From Melioribacteraceae bacterium (GTDB lineage: Bacteria > Bacteroidota > Ignavibacteria > Ignavibacteriales > Melioribacteraceae), in the NCBI GenBank assembly GCA_026417375.1, contig JAOADJ010000032.1, positions 1-64,000 on the forward strand: a stretch of DNA of 64,000 nt, given 5' to 3'. The notes under the pieces were generated by a model. The model did no database searches, was not told the origin of the DNA, and saw nothing but the letters and a program-made list of their open reading frames with translations. Made by a program: the position numbers and the translations under genes. Below are positions 60,427 through 64,000 of this stretch, piece by piece (the first letter of the stretch is position 1; each line of letters opens with the position of its first letter).

Positions 60427-60780
60427 TTAATTATCTTGAATATTTATAACAGGTGCATCACCCCAAAGTTTTTCTAAGTTATAATAATTTCTTGCTTCAG
60501 CTCTAAAAATATGAAGAACAACATCAAAATAATCCATTAAAACCCAATTCAAAGTTTCAAACCCTTCTCTATGCAAACATTTTATACCGCGTTCAATTAA
60601 ATTTTTATCTACTTCATCAGCAATAGCTTTTACTTGTTTATCTGAATCGGCAGAACAAATAACAAAATAATCTGCAATGTTCGATACATTTTTTAAATCA
60701 AGAATTTTAATGTTATATGCTTTTTTTATTTTGGTTAATTCAGCAATTAATTTTGCAAAATCTAATGATTCCAATAACAC
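60427..60780 (-). CDS. rsfS: Ribosomal silencing factor RsfS
   Basis: 117 residues. The nucleotidyltransferase-like RsfS fold: LDLKNVSNIADYFVICSADS, VKAIADEVDKNL, EGFETLNWVLMDYFDVVLHI and ARNYYNLEKLWGD. Binds L14 and blocks subunit joining in starvation. Starts one base after the LytR_C gene ends. Confidence 0.95.
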   Translation of the reverse strand: MLLESLDFAKLIAELTKIKKAYNIKILDLKNVSNIADYFVICSADSDKQVKAIADEVDKNLIERGIKCLHREGFETLNWVLMDYFDVVLHIFRAEARNYYNLEKLWGDAPVINIQDN

Positions 60781-60781
60781 C

Positions 60782-61264
60782 TCATTTAAATGGATTTAAT
60801 GTTAAATAATCTTTTCCAATAATTACACTTACATCTATAAAATAATCTTTGTTTAACTGTTGTATAATGTTCTGTTTTTTAACACCTAATGCTTTTGCAA
60901 CTTCATAAGCATTTGCCATATTTCCCATTCTATCAATAACTAAAGTTTCGTCAAGTTCTGAAGAAATATAATTTCCATAATCTGCTACATCAAAACCCTT
61001 TGATCGTAAATAATCTGTATATCTATCTGCAACTCCATTTACACCGCAACCATTTCTTACATCAACCTGAATAATTTCTGATACTTTCCCTTCTACAATT
61101 TCATCATCAAATTTTGTTGACTTATAAGTTAATTTTACAAAAAGAGAATAACTCATATACACAATAATTGCCAGTAGAAAAAAAAGAGAAATATTTAATA
61201 AAATATTTATAGTTGGAGATTTTAAATTTTTCGGATTTTGTTTAATTGATTTACTTTTTTCCAA
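60782..61264 (-). CDS. Membrane protein with LytR C-terminal domain
   Basis: 160 residues. One membrane segment (about 24-47) precedes a LytR_C-like domain (about 67-155): VDVRNGCGVNGVADRYTDYL, GFDVADYGNY and the C-terminal VSVIIGKDYLTLNPF. No LytR-CpsA-Psr catalytic domain is present, so it cannot itself attach wall polymers. Function unknown. Directly upstream of rsfS. Confidence 0.75.
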   Translation of the reverse strand: MEKSKSIKQNPKNLKSPTINILLNISLFFLLAIIVYMSYSLFVKLTYKSTKFDDEIVEGKVSEIIQVDVRNGCGVNGVADRYTDYLRSKGFDVADYGNYISSELDETLVIDRMGNMANAYEVAKALGVKKQNIIQQLNKDYFIDVSVIIGKDYLTLNPFK

Positions 61265-61297
61265 TGCTAACCAAATAACCTATTCTTAATTAAAATA

Positions 61298-61795
61298 CTA
61301 TTCGTTTTCGAAAAACGAATTATTAAAAAATCTACTTCTAAAAAATGGTGAAGACCCATAATAATATGGAGAATAATAATTAAAAGGTGAATTACTATAT
61401 TGTAACATTACAGACATTCCATCGCTGATTTTATAATTCATTTGTAATCGATCAATATAAATTCCATTTATCTGTTTTGAAAAATCTTTACCAAATGAAT
61501 TATAGGGAGAATTCAGAACACTTAATTCAGCAATTAAATTTAGTTTATCACTGAATTTTAGATTCATTGTATTTGTATAAGAACCAATAGCCATTGAACC
61601 AAAACCAAAAGATGAAAATGATAATCCAAAAGAATGATGCATTTGGAAATTTTCAACTCCAAATAAACCTAAAAGTGAACCAAATGATTTGTTATAAACT
61701 CCACTTTTAATATCAACAGGTTTATTTAATTCTTCACGAAATTGACCAAACATAACAGATGATAAAATTAAAAAAAGAATGAATTGTTTTTTCAT
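61298..61795 (-). CDS. Secreted protein of unknown function
   Basis: 165 residues, not recognised. Signal peptide at 1-17 (MKKQFILFLILSSVMFGQ). The mature part is Ser/Phe/Tyr/Asn-rich, with GLSFSSFGFGSMAIGSY and a Tyr-Ser-Pro cluster YYSPYYYGSSPFFRSRFF near the end. Strand-like spacing suggests an outer-membrane or surface protein. GAAAGGTGA ribosome site before the ATG. Confidence 0.55.
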   Translation of the reverse strand: MKKQFILFLILSSVMFGQFREELNKPVDIKSGVYNKSFGSLLGLFGVENFQMHHSFGLSFSSFGFGSMAIGSYTNTMNLKFSDKLNLIAELSVLNSPYNSFGKDFSKQINGIYIDRLQMNYKISDGMSVMLQYSNSPFNYYSPYYYGSSPFFRSRFFNNSFFENE

Positions 61796-61848
61796 AAATC
61801 ACCTTTCAGATTTTCTTGTTTAACAAGTTTAATCAATCTTTGGTTTCG

Positions 61849-62310
61849 TTATTCAGAAACTTTTACAATCATTTCAACTTCAACAGGAGCATTTAAAGGT
61901 AATTCACTAACACCAACAGCACTTCTTGCATGTTTACCTTTTTCTCCAAATATATTTACAATAAACTCCGAAGCTCCATTTGCAATTTTAGGTTGTGAAG
62001 TAAACCCAGCTTCTGAATTCACAAATACAACTAATTTTACAATTTGCTCTATTTTATCAAGATCATTAATCAAAGTTTTTACAGCACTTAAACAATTGAC
62101 TGCACATATTTTTGCTGCTTCGATTGCATCTTCTTCACTAACATCTTTTCCCACTTTTCCTGTTGCAACTAATTTTCCTTCCTTTGTTGGCAATTGCCCA
62201 GATGTAAAAATTAAATTTCCAGCTTTTTGTGCCGGAACATAAGCAGCCAAAGGTTTTGCGGCTTCGGGTAATTCATATCCTAATATTTCTTTTAATTTTT
62301 CTTCAATCAT
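61849..62310 (-). CDS. RidA/YjgF-family protein
   Basis: 153 residues from the ATG at 62310. Family segments: AGNLIFTSGQLPTKEGKL, AAKICAVNCLSAVKTLINDL and HARSAVGVSELPLNAPVEVE, whose Arg matches the imine-hydrolase arginine of RidA. An in-frame reading to 62394 would cross the predicted promoter and was rejected. This longer ~150-residue subgroup may or may not share RidA's 2-iminobutyrate deaminase activity. Confidence 0.88.
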   Translation of the reverse strand: MIEEKLKEILGYELPEAAKPLAAYVPAQKAGNLIFTSGQLPTKEGKLVATGKVGKDVSEEDAIEAAKICAVNCLSAVKTLINDLDKIEQIVKLVVFVNSEAGFTSQPKIANGASEFIVNIFGEKGKHARSAVGVSELPLNAPVEVEMIVKVSE

Positions 62311-62332
62311 AGTTATTCCAAATTTTTCAACA

Positions 62333-62366
62333 CAAATATAATAAACTTGAGCGAAGATTTTTTCAA
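62333..62366 (-). promoter_or_regulatory. Promoter candidate for the ridA-family gene
   Basis: TTGAAA (62366-62361), 20-bp spacer, TATATTTG (62340-62333). The -10 matches TAnnTTTG; the wide spacer is tolerated by Bacteroidota-type sigma factors. The start would be about 16 bases before the ATG at 62310. Confidence 0.5.
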
Positions 62367-62410
62367 TTAATGTTAATGATTTATATTTTGTCATTAAATA
62401 TGGAGTAAAA

Positions 62411-63175
62411 ATGGTTGGTGAAAAATTTCAAAAACTTTATGAAATTATGAAAAGATTAAGAGTTGAATGCCCTTGGGACAGAGAACAAAATCATGATTCT
62501 ATAAAAGCAGCAACAATTGAAGAGACTTACGAGGTAGTTGAAGCAATAGATCAAAAAGATTTTAATGAATTAAAAACTGAACTTGGAGATTTACTTTTAC
62601 ATATTGTTTTTCATTCAGCTATCGGAGAAGATAATAAAACATTTACTATGGAAGAAGTTATTGATTCAATAACAGAAAAATTAATTAGAAGACATCCGCA
62701 TGTTTTTGGCGATACTAAAGTTAACGGGACAAAAGAAATTCTTAAAAATTGGGAAGAAATAAAATTATCTGAAGGAAGAGATTCAATTTTAGATGGAATT
62801 CCAAAGCAATTACCTTCTTTAGCCCGAGCATTTCGCATACAAGAAAAAGTAAGTAAAGTAGGATTTGATTGGGAACATAAAGAAGATGTATGGAAAAAAG
62901 TAATTGAAGAGATAAACGAAATGCATGAGATGGAAAAAATCGGAGATAAAGAAAAATTAGAAGAAGAAATGGGTGATGTTTTTTTTGCTTTAACTAATTA
63001 TGCAAGATTTTTAGGAATTAATCCTGAAAATGCTTTAAGAATAACAAATGAAAAATTCATAAACAGATTTTTATATGTTGAATCAAAAATTAAAGAGAGT
63101 GGAAAAAATATAACTGAATCAACGTTAGAAGAAATGGATAAATTTTGGGAAGAAAGTAAATTGAAACTAAAATAA
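62411..63175 (+). CDS. mazG: Nucleoside triphosphate pyrophosphohydrolase MazG
   Basis: 254 residues with two MazG domains. First: EETYEVVEAIDQKDFNELKT then ELGDLLLHIVFHS; second: EEINEMHEMEKIGDKEKLEE then EMGDVFFALTNYARF. The EExxE and ExxD metal sites are visible in both. PRCPWDREQ-like CPWDREQNHDS is at the start. Hydrolyses NTPs to NMPs, clearing abnormal nucleotides. GGAG lies five bases before the ATG. Confidence 0.95.
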   Translation: MVGEKFQKLYEIMKRLRVECPWDREQNHDSIKAATIEETYEVVEAIDQKDFNELKTELGDLLLHIVFHSAIGEDNKTFTMEEVIDSITEKLIRRHPHVFGDTKVNGTKEILKNWEEIKLSEGRDSILDGIPKQLPSLARAFRIQEKVSKVGFDWEHKEDVWKKVIEEINEMHEMEKIGDKEKLEEEMGDVFFALTNYARFLGINPENALRITNEKFINRFLYVESKIKESGKNITESTLEEMDKFWEESKLKLK

Positions 63176-63203
63176 TTCATTAAAAATTTTCATACATATA
63201 AAA

Positions 63204-64000
63204 TCACTTTGAATTATGTTTTTCATAAGCTTCAATAATATCTTTAACAAGTTTATGACGAACAACATCGAACTTATCAAAGTAAACAAACCCGACACCA
63301 TCAACATTTTTAAGAATTTCTTTAACTTGAACCAAACCACTTTGTGAATATGTAGGTAAATCAATTTGTGTAATATCACCGGTTATAATTGCTTTCGAAT
63401 TTGGACCTAATCGAGTTAAAAACATTTTCATTTGCATACCGGTTGCATTTTGTGCTTCATCTAAAATTACATATGCATTATTTAAGGTTCTGCCACGCAT
63501 GAATGCAAGTGGAACAATTTCAATTAAATTTTTTTCGAGATAATTTTTTAATTGTTCTGTTGGAATCATTTCTTCTAATGCATCATAAAGAGGACGAAGA
63601 TAAGGATCAATTTTTTCTTTAAAGTCTCCGGGTAAAAATCCTAAACTTTCACCAGCTTCAACTGCTGGTCTGGCAAGTATAATTTTTCTAACCAGATTTT
63701 TCTTGAAGGCAGCAACTGCAAATGCTACGGCTAAAAAAGTTTTTCCTGTTCCAGCCGGTCCGATAGCAAAGCAAATATCATTTTGCTGAACAGATTTCCA
63801 GTAAGATATTTGATTTGGAGTTTTTGCTTTAATTACATCTTTTTTTGAATATAAAATTATATTATCAACTTCATTTCCATTTACAATCTCTTTCCCTTGC
63901 AGAGTTAAATCAATAATAGTGTAAACATCATTTTGATTTAATTTTCCTGTTGAGTTGAGAACATAAATCATTTCTTTAATAATTTTTTCAATTAGCTCAA
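63204..64000 (-). CDS. PhoH-family ATPase, C-terminal part (gene runs off the right edge)
   Basis: At least 264 codons; the frame is open to base 64000 and reads ELIEKIIKEMIYVLNSTGK before the first visible Met, matching the N-terminal domain of PhoH proteins, so the start lies outside the window. Walker A is AIGPAGTGKTFLAVAFAVAA; Walker B is AYVILDEAQNATGMQMKMFL; RARPAVEAGE-type LARPAVEAGESLGFLPGDFK is present. Probably an RNA helicase-like ATPase often placed near ybeY; that gene is not visible. C-terminus is complete (EAYEKHNSK). Confidence 0.9.
   Translation of the reverse strand, partial: ELIEKIIKEMIYVLNSTGKLNQNDVYTIIDLTLQGKEIVNGNEVDNIILYSKKDVIKAKTPNQISYWKSVQQNDICFAIGPAGTGKTFLAVAFAVAAFKKNLVRKIILARPAVEAGESLGFLPGDFKEKIDPYLRPLYDALEEMIPTEQLKNYLEKNLIEIVPLAFMRGRTLNNAYVILDEAQNATGMQMKMFLTRLGPNSKAIITGDITQIDLPTYSQSGLVQVKEILKNVDGVGFVYFDKFDVVRHKLVKDIIEAYEKHNSK

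Noticed and set aside
61815..61840. CTTGTT/AACAAG hairpin after the ridA-family gene
   Set aside because: Short and A/T-rich without a T-run on the minus strand; not a convincing terminator.
62311..62394. Upstream extension of the ridA-family gene
   Set aside because: It crosses a TATATTTG promoter box and has no family match; ATG 62310 fits the family start.

Overview
The window is AT-rich bacterial chromosome, almost all protein-coding. I see no rRNA genes, insertion sequences, prophage or CRISPR arrays. Gene content and order, Shine-Dalgarno sites of the AGGAG type, -10 boxes close to TAnnTTTG, and extracytoplasmic proteins with short Sec signals suggest a free-living member of the Bacteroidota/Chlorobiota/Ignavibacteriota group, most likely Ignavibacteria-like. 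That placement is inference from gene content; no phylogeny was run.

Layout. (1) 1-2890, minus strand: 5' part of phosphopentomutase (deoB), a membrane GAF-GAF protein with a degenerate GGDEF-like C-terminus, and engB. (2) 2912-34035, minus strand: one co-directional block of transcription and translation genes. Read in the direction of transcription it runs tRNA-Tyr, tRNA-Gly, tRNA-Thr, rpmG, tRNA-Trp, secE, nusG, rplKAJL, rpoBC, rpsL, rpsG, fusA, tuf, then the S10, spc and alpha clusters down to rpoA and rplQ. A strong terminator follows rplQ. Two promoters (upstream of tRNA-Tyr and of rpsL) and hairpins at rplA/rplJ, rplL/rpoB and tuf/rpsJ divide the block. A tRNA-Gln gene sits inside the spc cluster between rplR and rpsE. 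(3) 34081-45485, minus strand: a nine-gene branched-chain amino acid operon, ilvD-ilvB-ilvN-ilvC-leuB-leuA-leuC-leuD-cimA, with a near-consensus promoter and a leader of about 270 nt. (4) 45539-50557, minus strand: comM, rplU-rpmA with its own promoter and terminator, a PhoR/PhoB-like two-component pair and a Gfo/Idh/MocA oxidoreductase. (5) 50566-54689, minus strand: dxs, xseB, xseA and a secreted protein of unknown function. (6) 54801-58848, plus strand: surE, a VWA-like membrane protein, a bacteriohemerythrin and a comF-like phosphoribosyltransferase. (7) 58788-64000: argS, rsfS, a LytR_C-domain protein, a secreted unknown and ridA on the minus strand, mazG on the plus strand, and a PhoH-family ATPase cut by the window end.

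The ilv-leu-cim operon encodes most of a self-contained route: CimA with LeuC/LeuD/LeuB can make 2-oxobutyrate from pyruvate, IlvBN, IlvC and IlvD carry it to the isoleucine and valine keto acids, and LeuA with LeuCD/LeuB makes the leucine keto acid. No ilvA or ilvE is in the window. The most interesting non-housekeeping signal is the operon leader. It holds an Ile/Leu-rich short reading frame that ends just before mutually exclusive stem-loops, which looks like an attenuator without a classical U-tract terminator. Start codons were moved from the longest reading frame for rpsJ, rplV, rplD, rpmC, rpmD, rplJ, leuD, leuA and ridA, because the ribosome-binding site or the family start lies internally.
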